NCBI GenBank assembly: GCA_017560175.1
Contig: JAFYOK010000175.1
Span: forward strand, 1 to 8,586
Length of the DNA: 8,586 bases
DNA from: Clostridia bacterium
Lineage (GTDB): Bacteria > Bacillota > Clostridia > Oscillospirales > Butyricicoccaceae
Reading direction: 5' to 3'
The notes under the pieces were generated by a model. The model was not told the DNA's origin and ran no database searches. It was given only the letters and a program-made list of their open reading frames with translations. Shown here one piece after another: positions 1 through 4,976 of this stretch. The translations under genes were made by a program, and so were the position numbers. Each line of letters starts with the position of its first letter. Positions within the stretch are counted from its first letter, which is position 1.

Positions 1-1059
1 ATAAGTCTTCTGAATAAACCTCTGTACCAACTGACCTGTCGTAGAACCTGAGGTATCGATGGCCACGACAAAAGAACGAATTTTTTGGATCTCCTTATAC
101 TCCAGTGGCTCGATCAGAGGAACTTTACCGTATAACTGCAGACCATAGGTATAAAAAATATAGTCGAACTCATCCGGATCGATCTGCATAACCTCGCTGC
201 GAACGGCAAACTTACGCAGAAATGCGCCATAATCATACTTTTCGCGATTGACAGCCAGCAGATTCTGGGTCAGTGCATCGGTGCGCCTGTCTTTCTGCGC
301 CCCACCCATCTGCAGCTCGACTTCCACTTCCCGCGCCAGATCGGCCCAGACGGTCTCCATCAGCGCCCGCTCTTCGCGTCGCTTCTGTTCGGCAGCTTCT
401 GCATATACAGGATCTTCTTCTTCGCAAGCCGAATACTCCTGCGCAGCCTCGGAAGATCCTTCCGCCGAAGTTTCCTCTCCGGTCGCTTCTTGGTCTGCCT
501 CGGCAGAAGGTGTGTCCTTATACCATTTTCCATGGTGATCGGCATAAAACAGCTCTGCCAGTCCTTTTTTCTGCAGATAAGAAGCCCCTTCTCCCAACAG
601 CCAGCGATAGATCTTTTCGGCTGTCATGGGACCGACTTTTCCTTCAATTTCTGCAAGAACCGCCAGCTGGGCTTTTTGCCGTAAAGCAGCCGCCGAACGA
701 AGATCCAGCTGCCCGATCATATGCTCTACGGCAATATCACAGGCCAGATTCCAAGCCTCGGCCACCATGCCATCGGCAAAATACATGTGCCGAAAAATAC
801 AGTGGAGAACCACATGCAGATGATCTCGAATAGAAGACGCCGGTTCCGACTTGTATCTGCGAAGAATATGGCGAGGCTGATAAAAGAGAAACTCACCGTC
901 CGTGGCCAGTATAATATCTGAATCGGCCGCCAACTTCAGCTGCTGCAGCGCCGTTCGGAGATAGCGCAGATCGACAGACAGGGTATTGATGCTGAGCTGC
1001 AATACCTGCCGTGCAAGCTGTTCCAGCTTTTCTTCGGTCTTCTGTTTTTCCTTTTCCAT
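1..1059 (-). CDS. VWA-like / putative metallopeptidase protein (DUF2201 type), 3' end cut by the window edge
   Basis: The frame is open from ATG at 1059 to the window edge, giving 353 residues with no stop, so the C-terminus is missing. AAGGAGGG at 1066-1073 sits 6 bases before the ATG and fixes the start. Residues about 15-180 resemble the N-terminal metallopeptidase-like domain: an ATDGEFLFY strand (52-60), then HLHVVLHCIFRH (80-91) and WNLACDIAVEH (103-113), matching the family's His-rich helix and W-N-x-A-C-D motif. Residues about 183-232 are an acidic, Glu/Ala-rich linker. The VWA-like part begins near 328 with AIDTSGST (333-340), a MIDAS motif of the DxSxS type. The usual HExxH glutamate is Val83 here, so peptidase activity is doubtful. 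Such proteins often sit beside a MoxR AAA+ ATPase, which could lie beyond the left edge. The exact function is unknown. The family call is confident; the substrate is not. Confidence 0.85.
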   Translation of the reverse strand, partial: MEKEKQKTEEKLEQLARQVLQLSINTLSVDLRYLRTALQQLKLAADSDIILATDGEFLFYQPRHILRRYKSEPASSIRDHLHVVLHCIFRHMYFADGMVAEAWNLACDIAVEHMIGQLDLRSAAALRQKAQLAVLAEIEGKVGPMTAEKIYRWLLGEGASYLQKKGLAELFYADHHGKWYKDTPSAEADQEATGEETSAEGSSEAAQEYSACEEEDPVYAEAAEQKRREERALMETVWADLAREVEVELQMGGAQKDRRTDALTQNLLAVNREKYDYGAFLRKFAVRSEVMQIDPDEFDYIFYTYGLQLYGKVPLIEPLEYKEIQKIRSFVVAIDTSGSTTGQLVQRFIQKTY

Positions 1060-1065
1060 CTGCTG

Positions 1066-1128
1066 CCCTCCTTTCCCTTGGTAATATGCTGTTATCCTTA
1101 CTATACCCTTTCTCTCCGACAAAAACAA
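1066..1128 (-). promoter_or_regulatory. Sigma-A type promoter and RBS of the VWA-like gene
   Basis: Read on the minus strand, TTGTTT (1123-1128) is followed after exactly 17 bases by TATAGT (1100-1105). The start site would then be near 1093, about 33 bases before the ATG. The -35 hexamer overlaps the U-tract of the hairpin at 1127-1159, so terminator and promoter are fused. The strong ribosome binding site AAGGAGGG is at 1066-1073. The -10 is good and the -35 only fair. Confidence 0.5.
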
Positions 1129-1159
1129 GGGGGATGACTTTCATCAAATCATCCCCCTT
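1121..1159 (-). terminator. Second hairpin with short U-tract between rplL and the VWA-like gene
   Basis: AAGGGGGATGA pairs perfectly over 11 bp with TCATCCCCCTT (arms 1149-1159 and 1127-1137), with an 11-base loop. On the minus strand the stem is followed by GTTTTTG. It lies downstream of the main rplL terminator, so it could act as a backup terminator that shields the next gene from ribosomal-operon read-through. The U-tract is only five bases and begins after one G, so efficiency is uncertain. Confidence 0.6.
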
Positions 1160-1172
1160 TCCCTCCGTTTTA

Positions 1173-1216
1173 AATACAAAAGAAAACACCCGACCGGATT
1201 TCTCCGATCGGGTGTT
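1173..1216 (-). terminator. Intrinsic terminator of the ribosomal block, after rplL
   Basis: On the minus strand a 14-bp stem (1203-1216 with 1185-1198, outer part AACACCCGA/TCGGGTGTT) closes on a GAAA tetraloop and runs directly into a TTTTCTTTT tract. The one imperfect pair is a G-U wobble in minus-strand RNA but a C-A mismatch in plus-strand RNA. The hairpin is therefore adapted to the leftward transcript. It begins 31 bases after the rplL stop codon. Confidence 0.92.
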
Positions 1217-1247
1217 ATTGAACAAGTTAAAGTTCAGTAAGTTTAAC

Positions 1248-1619
1248 TTACTTAACCTCGCATGTAGCGCCGACTTCCTTCATCTTAGCGACGATGTCAT
1301 CAGCTGTAGCCTTGTCAACGCCTTCCTTGATGTTCTTGGGAGCGCCGTCAACCAGGTCCTTAGCTTCCTTCAGACCCAGGCCTGTGATCTCGCGGATAAC
1401 CTTGATGACCTTGATCTTCTCAGCGCCAACTTCCTTCAGAACGACTGTGAACTCTGTCTGCTCTTCAACAGCAGCAGCAACAGGGCCAGCAGCAACAGCA
1501 ACGGGAGCAGCAGCGGATACGCCGAACTCTTCTTCCAGAGCCTTAACCAGCTCGGAGAGCTCCAGAACTGTCAGGGCCTTAACTTCTTCAATCAGCTTTG
1601 TTACGTTTTCGGTAGCCAT
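1248..1619 (-). CDS. rplL: 50S ribosomal protein L7/L12
   Basis: This is the 123-residue L7/L12 stalk protein, which recruits translation GTPases to the ribosome as dimers bound to L10. Three parts are visible in order. Residues 1-32 are the N-terminal dimerisation and L10-binding helices. Residues about 33-53 are a flexible Ala/Val/Pro hinge (SAAAPVAVAAG). Residues about 54-123 are the globular domain, with the conserved EKIKVIKVIR (67-76) and GLGLKEAKDLVDGAP (80-94) stretches. Length is normal for the family. GGAGG lies 9 bases before the ATG. It follows rplJ by 43 bases with no terminator between them, so the two share the attenuated rplJ promoter, and a strong terminator follows the gene. 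The order L10-L7/L12 is universal and the identification is certain. Confidence 0.98.
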   Translation of the reverse strand: MATENVTKLIEEVKALTVLELSELVKALEEEFGVSAAAPVAVAAGPVAAAVEEQTEFTVVLKEVGAEKIKVIKVIREITGLGLKEAKDLVDGAPKNIKEGVDKATADDIVAKMKEVGATCEVK

Positions 1620-1662
1620 GGTAATTTACCTCCAAATGATATTTAAGTGTTTGTTTTTTTAA

Positions 1663-2199
1663 TTATTCAGCTGTAGCTTCAGCAGCAGCTTCTGCGGGTG
1701 CACCCTGCTTCTCGGCGATAGCGTTCAGTGCGCGTGCCAGAGCAGCGATGGGAGCGTTCAGGGTGCCCAGAACTGTAGCGATCAGATCGCCCTTGTTTGT
1801 CAGCTTGGACAGAGCCATGATTGTGTCGACATCGACAACCTTGCCTTCAACGAAGCCACCCTTGACAGCGAAAGAAGCCTTGGGGTTCTTCTGGATGAAG
1901 TCGCCGACCATGCGGCAGGGAGCGATGGGATCCTCGGCGCTAATGGCCAGAGCGGTTGTGCCGTTCAGGATGGGATCGAGCTCGTCGAAACCGATTTCCT
2001 TAGCGGCGAAACGTGTCAGTGTGTTCTTAACGACAGCATACTCGACGTTGTTGGCACGCATATCAGCACGCAGCTTTGTATCAGCTTCGACTGTGATGCC
2101 CTTGTAGTCAACAAAAACGCCGGCGGATGCATTCTTCATCTGTTCAGCCAGAGCAGCGACGATAGCCTGCTTCTCGGACAGTACCTTTGCGTTAGGCAT
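1663..2199 (-). CDS. rplJ: 50S ribosomal protein L10
   Basis: This is L10, the base of the ribosomal stalk. It binds 23S rRNA and carries L12 dimers on its C-terminal helix. The start is the ATG at 2199 (MPNAKVLSEKQ), giving 178 residues, preceded by GGAGGTG about 11 bases upstream. An upstream in-frame ATG at 2319 would add 40 residues, but that stretch is encoded by the leader RNA and its terminator hairpin, so it is rejected. Visible family features are the N-terminal ASAGVFVDYKGITV strand region, YAVVKNTLTRFAA, the TTALAISAEDP segment, and a low-complexity Ala/Glu tail (GAPAEAAAEATAE). L10(L12)4 is known in Bacillus to repress this operon through the leader, and the leader here has the needed parts. 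Confidence 0.97.
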   Translation of the reverse strand: MPNAKVLSEKQAIVAALAEQMKNASAGVFVDYKGITVEADTKLRADMRANNVEYAVVKNTLTRFAAKEIGFDELDPILNGTTALAISAEDPIAPCRMVGDFIQKNPKASFAVKGGFVEGKVVDVDTIMALSKLTNKGDLIATVLGTLNAPIAALARALNAIAEKQGAPAEAAAEATAE

Positions 2200-2352
2200 A
2201 CTGGTTTTCACCTCCGTGTAGATTTTGCAAAGAAAAAGTGCCTCTGCATCCAAAGACGCAGAGGCACGAAAATACACATAAGAATGTAAGTTGGTGCGAT
2301 CCTCGGCAGGACGGCACAAACCGTTTACTTTCTCCTGCGGTCTTTGGATAAC
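2200..2352 (-). ncRNA. Ribosomal protein L10 leader with attenuator
   Basis: The region is the 5' untranslated leader of rplJ, starting near 2352 from the promoter spacing. It contains the L10-leader signature read on the minus strand, ACCGCAGGAGA (about 2329-2339) and CCTGCCGAGGAT (about 2299-2310). A terminator hairpin lies between this element and the gene. In the Firmicutes L10-leader family, L10(L12)4 binds the upper element and favours termination. Here ATCCAAAGAC at the extreme 5' end (2340-2349) is exactly complementary to the terminator loop (2248-2257). GCAG of the binding element (2335-2338) also pairs with CTGC of the terminator's 5' arm (2258-2261). Terminator and antiterminator are therefore mutually exclusive. 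The family is recognised by motif, not by covariance search. Confidence 0.85.
2231..2267 (-). terminator. Attenuator hairpin of the L10 leader
   Basis: On the minus strand GTGCCTCTGC (2258-2267) and GCAGAGGCAC (2238-2247) form a perfect 10-bp stem with a 10-base loop, followed at once by TTTTTCTTT. It lies 38 bases before the rplJ start, between the promoter and the gene, so it must be bypassed for expression. The loop carries GTCTTTGGAT, complementary to the 5' end of the same transcript. Confidence 0.9.
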
Positions 2353-2358
2353 AAAGAG

Positions 2359-2410
2359 ATTATATCAAAAGTCGAGGTGACTGTCAATATAATTTTTTGT
2401 ATTTTTTAAA
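2359..2410 (-). promoter_or_regulatory. Consensus sigma-A promoter of rplJ-rplL
   Basis: TTGACA (2382-2387) and TATAAT (2359-2364) are both perfect consensus hexamers with the ideal 17-base spacer. The sequence directly upstream on the minus strand (about 2388-2410) is almost pure A/T with A- and T-runs, resembling an UP element. The predicted start is G at about 2352. It separates rplJL expression from rplK-rplA. No convincing terminator is seen for rplA, so read-through can add to this promoter. Confidence 0.93.
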
Positions 2411-2429
2411 AAAGTTTTTGGCTTAAAAA

Positions 2430-3128
2430 TTAAGCGTTTGTCAGCTTAGCGGGGTTGATCTTAACGCCGGGGCCCATTGTGGAAGCGACGACGCAGCTAC
2501 GGATGTACTGACCCTTAGCAGCAGCGGGCTTAGCCTTGACGATAGCGCCCAGCAGAGCGTTGAAGTTCTCAACCAGCTTCTCCTGGCCGAAGGAAACCTT
2601 ACCCAGGGGGCAGTGGATGATGTTTGTCTTGTCCAGACGGTACTCGATACGACCAGCCTTGGACTCGTTGATAGCCTTTGTAACGTCCATTGTGACGGTA
2701 CCAGCCTTGGGGTTGGGCATCAGACCCTTGGGACCCAGGACGCGGCCCAGACGGCCGACAACACCCATCATGTCAGGTGTAGCGATGACGACTTCGTAAT
2801 CGAAGAAGTTTTCGCTCTGGATCTTCTGGACCATGTCCATCTCGCCGACATAGTCAGCACCAGCAGCACGAGCCTCTTCAGCCTTGTCGCCCTTAGCGAA
2901 GACCAGAACGCGGACCTGCTTACCTGTGCCGTTGGGCAGAACGATGGAACCGCGGACCTGCTGGTCAGCGTGTCTGGAGTCAACGCCCAGCTTGACGTGG
3001 ACTTCGACTGTTTCGTCAAACTTAGCCTTAGCGGTCTGCAGCATGACGTTGATAGCTTCCTCTGTATCGTGAAGCTTTGTGCGATCGAAAAGTTTAGCGC
3101 TTTCTACGTAGTTCTTACCTCTGCGCAT
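2430..3128 (-). CDS. rplA: 50S ribosomal protein L1
   Basis: This is L1, which forms the mobile L1 stalk at the ribosomal E site and represses its own mRNA. It has 232 residues, normal for bacteria. The start MRRGKNYVESAKLFD matches the family and GAGGAGG lies about 10 bases upstream. Conserved landmarks are the domain I stretch with VDSRHADQQVRGSIVLPNGTGK (about 49-70) and the L1 signature GRLGRVLGPKGLMPNPKAGTV (125-145). The RNA-contacting C-terminal part contains TMGPGVKINP. It follows rplK by 117 bases, which contain a probable L1-binding element. An A/T-rich tract with only a weak stem follows the stop, then the rplJ promoter. Confidence 0.98.
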   Translation of the reverse strand: MRRGKNYVESAKLFDRTKLHDTEEAINVMLQTAKAKFDETVEVHVKLGVDSRHADQQVRGSIVLPNGTGKQVRVLVFAKGDKAEEARAAGADYVGEMDMVQKIQSENFFDYEVVIATPDMMGVVGRLGRVLGPKGLMPNPKAGTVTMDVTKAINESKAGRIEYRLDKTNIIHCPLGKVSFGQEKLVENFNALLGAIVKAKPAAAKGQYIRSCVVASTMGPGVKINPAKLTNA

Positions 3129-3148
3129 GATTGTTTTTCCTCCTCATA

Positions 3149-3199
3149 GTGGTTTTTCGGAATAATCCTCCCACATAGCGGCTCTCTGTTTTATGCCGC
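3149..3199 (-). promoter_or_regulatory. Probable L1-binding mRNA element before rplA
   Basis: On the minus strand, GTGG (3171-3174) pairs with CCAC (3149-3152). A bulged GA follows, then GGA (3166-3168) pairs with TCC (3159-3161). The GTGGGAGG core is also found in the L1-binding region of bacterial 23S rRNA. An extra stem GCGGC/GCCGC (3195-3199 with 3178-3182) stands just 5' of it, like a neighbouring rRNA helix. The element ends 21 bases before the rplA start and just upstream of its Shine-Dalgarno, a fitting place for L1 feedback on translation. Confidence 0.6.
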
Positions 3200-3245
3200 G
3201 ATAAAAATGTAATTATTTAAGTTGGGGGTGTCGGGGGGTAATAAA

Positions 3246-3671
3246 TTACTCGCCGACGATGACGCCCATGGAGCGGGCTGTACCAGCGATCATGCTCATA
3301 GCTGCCTCGAGGCTAGCTGCGTTCAGATCACGCATCTTGAGCTCAGCGATCTTCTGAACATCTTCCTTCGAGATTGTAGCGACCTTTGTCTTGTTGGGAA
3401 CGCCGGAACCGCTCTCGATGTTGCATGCCTTCTTGATCAGGACAGCTGCAGGGGGAGTCTTTGTAATAAATGTAAAGGACTTGTCAGCGTAAACTGTGAT
3501 AACAACGGGAATGATCAGACCAACGTCGTTCTTTGTACGCTCGTTAAATTCCTTTGTGAATGCCATGATGTTGACACCGTGCTGACCCAGAGCAGGACCA
3601 ACAGGGGGAGCAGGAGTTGCCTTACCTGCGGGGATCTGAAGCTTAATGAGACCTGTTACTTTCTGTGCCAC
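3246..3671 (-). CDS. rplK: 50S ribosomal protein L11
   Basis: This is L11 of the GTPase-associated centre, 141 residues, exactly typical. The N-terminal domain shows the proline-rich PAGKATPAPPVGPALGQHG (14-32). The C-terminal rRNA-binding domain shows KMRDLNAASLEAAMSMIAGTARSMG. The start codon is GTG at 3669-3671, with AGGAGG 10 bases upstream and no nearby ATG with a site. A probable L1 element lies between nusG and this start. The next gene downstream is rplA, giving the universal L11-L1 pair. Confidence 0.98.
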   Translation of the reverse strand: MAQKVTGLIKLQIPAGKATPAPPVGPALGQHGVNIMAFTKEFNERTKNDVGLIIPVVITVYADKSFTFITKTPPAAVLIKKACNIESGSGVPNKTKVATISKEDVQKIAELKMRDLNAASLEAAMSMIAGTARSMGVIVGE

Positions 3672-3696
3672 TTTCGTTGCACCTCCTATAATAAAT

Positions 3697-3726
3697 GTGG
3701 TAAATGTGGGCTGTTAACCCTCCCAC
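3697..3726 (-). promoter_or_regulatory. Probable L1-binding mRNA element before rplK
   Basis: On the minus strand GTGG (3723-3726) pairs with CCAC (3697-3700). A GA bulge follows, then GGG (3718-3720) pairs with CCC (3708-3710) around a 7-base loop. It has the same layout as the element at 3149-3174, with the inner stem changed from GGA/TCC to GGG/CCC. It sits 25 bases before the rplK start, next to its Shine-Dalgarno. An alternative GTGGG/CCCAC pairing (3722-3726 with 3706-3710) is also possible. L1 is known to repress from an L11 leader in E. coli. Confidence 0.6.
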
Positions 3727-3745
3727 TTTCCAAAACGGCGCTCTC

Positions 3746-4270
3746 TTACTTCTTGAGAGAAGCGACCTGATTGAAACTGAGTTCGACGGGTGTCTCTCTG
3801 CCGAACATGGAAACATTGACCATGACGGTACCCTTGGGAAGAGAGATCTCTGTAACCGTACCAATGCTGCCGTCAAAGGGTCCGTCGATGACCTTGACGC
3901 TGTCGCCGACTGCATAAGAGAGCTTGACTTCGATGGTCTCAACACCGAGTGCTGCAATCTCTTTCTCTGTCAGGGGAACAGGCTTGGATTCGGGGCCGAC
4001 GAAGGATGTAACACCGCGTGTGTTGCGGATGATGTACCAGCTTTCGTCGTTCATATGCATTTTAACAAGTACGTAACCGGGGAAGAGCTTACGCTCGACT
4101 TCGCGTGTACCTGTGTCGCTGACCTCTGTAACAGTTTCCATGGGGATTCTGATATCAAAGATGAGCTCCTGAAGATTACGGTTTTTTACGGTCTTTTGGA
4201 TCGTATCGGCTACTTTCTTTTCATAGCCGGAGTATGTGTGAACCACATACCATTTTGCACCTTCAGACAT
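3746..4270 (-). CDS. nusG: Transcription termination/antitermination factor NusG
   Basis: NusG binds RNA polymerase and modulates pausing and termination, and can link to ribosomal S10 or Rho. I place the start at ATG 4270 (MSEGAKWYVVHTYSG), giving 174 residues. GGGAG lies 8 bases upstream, and the product matches the family N-terminus. An ATG at 4285, overlapping the secE stop by one base, would add MGENV but has no Shine-Dalgarno. The NGN domain spans about 5-100, with WYVVHTYSGYE (7-17), LFPGYVLVKM (62-71) and NTRGVTSFVG (83-92). The KOW domain spans about 121-172, with VGDSVKVIDGPFDGSIGTV (121-139). It lies 14 bases after secE and upstream of rplK, the standard order. Confidence 0.96.
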   Translation of the reverse strand: MSEGAKWYVVHTYSGYEKKVADTIQKTVKNRNLQELIFDIRIPMETVTEVSDTGTREVERKLFPGYVLVKMHMNDESWYIIRNTRGVTSFVGPESKPVPLTEKEIAALGVETIEVKLSYAVGDSVKVIDGPFDGSIGTVTEISLPKGTVMVNVSMFGRETPVELSFNQVASLKK

Positions 4271-4284
4271 AACGTTTTCTCCCA

Positions 4285-4536
4285 TTAGATAAGCTTGACC
4301 AGTGTGTCACGGACAAAACCGAAGCTGACGTCCAGGACATAAACCAGGATCATAACAGCGATGGCGAAACCGATAACAACCAGTGTGTTGTTGATGACGT
4401 GCTTACGGGAAGGCCAGACGATCTTCTTGCATTCGCTCTTGAAGTCTCTGTACCACTTGGAAACGGTCTGACCGGCGCGGGCGAAGAAACCGGGCTGTGC
4501 TTCAGCCTTCTTCTCGACCTTTTTCTGCTCAGACAT
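4285..4536 (-). CDS. secE: Preprotein translocase subunit SecE
   Basis: SecE is the small clamp subunit that holds SecY in the inner membrane. The protein has 83 residues, the short single-span Gram-positive form. A charged tail (1-20) precedes the amphipathic helix with the conserved SECKKIVWPSRKHVINNT (34-51). One membrane segment follows (about 50-70: VVIGFAIAVMILVYVLDV). GAGG lies 6 bases before the ATG. It lies 32 bases after rpmG and runs into nusG, the usual rpmG-secE-nusG order of Firmicutes. Confidence 0.97.
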   Translation of the reverse strand: MSEQKKVEKKAEAQPGFFARAGQTVSKWYRDFKSECKKIVWPSRKHVINNTLVVIGFAIAVMILVYVLDVSFGFVRDTLVKLI

Positions 4537-4568
4537 GTTGCACCTCTTAATTTCTAATTGTGATCGAC

Positions 4569-4718
4569 TTACTTAGTCTCTCTGTGTGCTGTGTGCTTCT
4601 TGCAGTGAGGGCAGTACTTGTTCATCTCGAGACGATCGGGATCGTTCTTCTTGTTCTTCATACTGTCGTAGTTTCTCTGCTTGCATTCTGTGCAGGCAAG
4701 TGTGATTTTAACTCGCAT
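4569..4718 (-). CDS. rpmG: 50S ribosomal protein L33 (zinc-binding form)
   Basis: This short gene encodes 49 residues beginning MRVKITLACTECKQRNYD and ending KKHTAHRETK, a full-length L33. Two CxxC pairs (C9-C12 and C36-C39) mark the zinc-binding C+ form rather than the zinc-independent paralogue. KNKKNDPDRLEMNKYCPHC is typical of the family. AAGGAGGTG (4727-4735) precedes the ATG by 8 bases. It is the first gene of the leftward unit, with a promoter near 4807-4835, and secE follows after 32 bases. Confidence 0.96.
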   Translation of the reverse strand: MRVKITLACTECKQRNYDSMKNKKNDPDRLEMNKYCPHCKKHTAHRETK

Positions 4719-4806
4719 TGTTGCGGCACCTCCTTAATTTTTTGTTGCCTCCCTGAGAGGTCGGCCTGTTTTCAGACACAAAAAAAAGACCTTCACAGGT
4801 GGCTCT
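4719..4806 (-). promoter_or_regulatory. Structured 5' leader of rpmG-secE-nusG
   Basis: This is the predicted untranslated leader. It opens with a 4-bp hairpin ACCT-GTGA-AGGT (4789-4800), followed by C and eight Ts on the minus strand (4780-4787). Next comes CCTCT-CAG-GGAGG (4748-4760). ACCTC (4757-4761) could instead pair with GAGGT of the rpmG Shine-Dalgarno (4728-4732). The alternatives are short and may be chance. No known leader family is recognised. Confidence 0.3.
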
Positions 4807-4835
4807 AATATATCATGGAACCGCCGAAAGGTCAA
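4807..4835 (-). promoter_or_regulatory. Sigma-A type promoter of rpmG-secE-nusG
   Basis: On the minus strand TTGACC (4830-4835) and TATATT (4807-4812) are separated by exactly 17 bases. Another TTGACA lies 8 bases further upstream (4838-4843) but gives a poor spacing. The predicted transcript starts near 4800, about 80 bases before rpmG. Confidence 0.8.
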
Positions 4836-4901
4836 GGTGTCAAATTGCATAGCTTTTTTCTTGGAAACTAAGCCTTTTCTCTGCCATTTTCACAAGTTCT
4901 G

Positions 4902-4910
4902 TGGTATACT
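4902..4910 (+). promoter_or_regulatory. Possible extended -10 promoter for nnrD
   Basis: TGG-TATACT (4902-4910) fits the extended -10 pattern TGn-TATAAT. No good -35 lies 16-18 bases upstream. The leader that would follow (about 4917-4976) contains a small GTCTC-AGT-GAGAC hairpin (4945-4957) beside the AGAAGGGA ribosome binding site. It is divergent from the rpmG promoter, the two -10 boxes being about 90 bases apart. Confidence 0.4.
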
Positions 4911-4976
4911 TTTGAACAGGAAACACACAGGCTTTCCACATACCGTCTCAGTGAGACAGAAGGGATATTCAGTATA

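Noticed and set aside
273..833. 186-residue plus-strand open frame
   Set aside because: The opposite strand carries the VWA-like gene with a strong ribosome site, MIDAS and His motifs; the plus-strand product is Arg/Pro/Ser-rich noise.
893..1225. 110-residue minus-strand open frame across the rplL-VWA spacer
   Set aside because: It would translate both terminator hairpins and a shifted frame of the VWA-like gene.
2200..2319. N-terminal 40-residue extension of L10 from an in-frame ATG at 2319
   Set aside because: It is encoded by the L10 leader and its attenuator hairpin; the ATG at 2199 has GGAGGTG and gives the normal L10 N-terminus.
2401..2435. Intrinsic terminator after rplA
   Set aside because: Only an AT-only 5-bp stem (CTTAA/TTAAG) is present; the A/T runs are better explained as an upstream element of the rplJ promoter.
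4271..4285. Upstream NusG start at 4285 (adds MGENV)
   Set aside because: No Shine-Dalgarno precedes it; GGGAG is placed for the ATG at 4270, and that product matches the family.
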